Assembly: GCA_043772945.1 (NCBI GenBank)
Contig: JAYVFR010000007.1
Location: 1-64,000, forward strand
DNA from: JAYVFR01 sp043772945
Lineage (GTDB): Bacteria; Patescibacteriota; JACMRA01
DNA: 64,000 nt
Reading direction: 5' to 3'
The position numbers were made by a program, and so were the translations under genes. Every line of letters starts with the position of its first letter. Within the stretch, counting starts at the first letter, position 1. Shown piece by piece: positions 63,813 to 64,000 of the stretch. Under the pieces are notes generated by a model. It saw only the letters and a program-made list of their open reading frames with translations. It did not search any database and had not been told where the DNA came from.

Positions 63813-64000
63813 ATGACAATTAGTTCTAAAATTAGCTCAAAGGAATTACGCCAGAAATATTTAGATTTTTACCGTTCTAAACAACACGCGATTCTACCCT
63901 CCAGCCCCCTCGTCCCTAAGGAAGATCCCACCGTTTTATTTAACACTGCTGGAATGCAACCAATTATTCCTTATTTGCTCGGAGTGAGCGAGCATCCCCT
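63813..64000 (+). CDS. alaS: Alanyl-tRNA synthetase, 3' end outside window
   Basis: Class II synthetase charging tRNA-Ala. The first 62 residues are visible and diagnostic: SSKELRQKYLDFYRSKQHAI, then PSSPLVPKEDPTVLFNTAGM, which contains the motif 1 region and FNTAGM typical of AlaRS. The gene runs off the window end. The start ATG at 63813 lies 7 bases after a -10 box. Confidence 0.95.
   Translation, partial: MTISSKISSKELRQKYLDFYRSKQHAILPSSPLVPKEDPTVLFNTAGMQPIIPYLLGVSEHP

Noticed and set aside
1..64000. Recoding of TGA to glycine, as in some Patescibacteria
   Set aside because: Long genes end at TAA or TAG without internal TGA, and Gly is encoded by GGN throughout, so the standard code fits.

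Overview
This is about 64 kb of an AT-rich bacterial chromosome with tightly packed genes on both strands. Genes use the standard code; the stops I read are almost all TAA or TAG. The gene set suggests a reduced, probably host- or community-dependent bacterium of the Candidate Phyla Radiation (Patescibacteria). It has peptidoglycan enzymes (class A PBP, MltG, MurI), an indirect Gln-tRNA route (GatA), an archaeal-looking TyrRS, many small membrane and surface proteins of unknown function, and no biosynthetic operons. The lineage is an inference; there is no rRNA in the window to settle it.

Layout. 0-7 kb: the 3' end of fusA, a TPR protein, a mannose-1-phosphate guanylyltransferase, then a minus-strand operon (flavoprotein, tgt, FtsB/DivIC-like). 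7-14 kb: htpX, an Rpe-like protein, a Ca-binding surface protein with a pilin-like neighbour, a desaturase, ndk and gatA. 14-20 kb: an ABC-2 exporter, an OLD-type ATPase/nuclease, a PriA stub and a half-length UvrA. 20-30 kb: murI, an ABC ATPase, tatD, tRNA-Ser(GGA), a CBM9 surface protein, a truncated DnaG, a 14-TM exporter and an ABC-F protein. 30-39 kb: PBP1A, a possible small RNA, mscL, a 5'-3' exonuclease, orphan genes and an NOL1/NOP2/Sun methyltransferase. 39-44 kb: groES, a small ORF and groEL behind a CIRCE-like operator, then a metallopeptidase-like gene, mltG and a Coq4-like gene. 44-51 kb: a copper/metal region (CopB-type ATPase, CsoR, CDF exporter, DUF305 protein) holding two gene remnants. 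51-64 kb: glyA, tyrS, membrane proteins, a tyrosine recombinase, a transposase remnant, an MFS permease, an RCC1-type propeller, gmk, dnaX and the 5' end of alaS.

The most striking feature is trimming of the DNA-maintenance proteins. UvrA has only its first ABC half. PriA is reduced to its zinc module and C-terminus without helicase motifs. DnaG starts just before its TOPRIM domain. DnaX has lost its four-cysteine module. Tgt has lost all four zinc ligands, and a disulfide-reductase-fold flavoprotein has lost its cysteine pair. Each truncation is bounded by an intact neighbouring gene, so simple frameshifts do not explain them.

Transcription signals fall into two styles. Several housekeeping genes have a -10 box 7-9 nt before the ATG, which suggests leaderless mRNAs. 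A set of small orphan genes instead has its own TTGACA promoter, Shine-Dalgarno site and strong intrinsic terminator. No CRISPR array, prophage or intact insertion sequence was seen.
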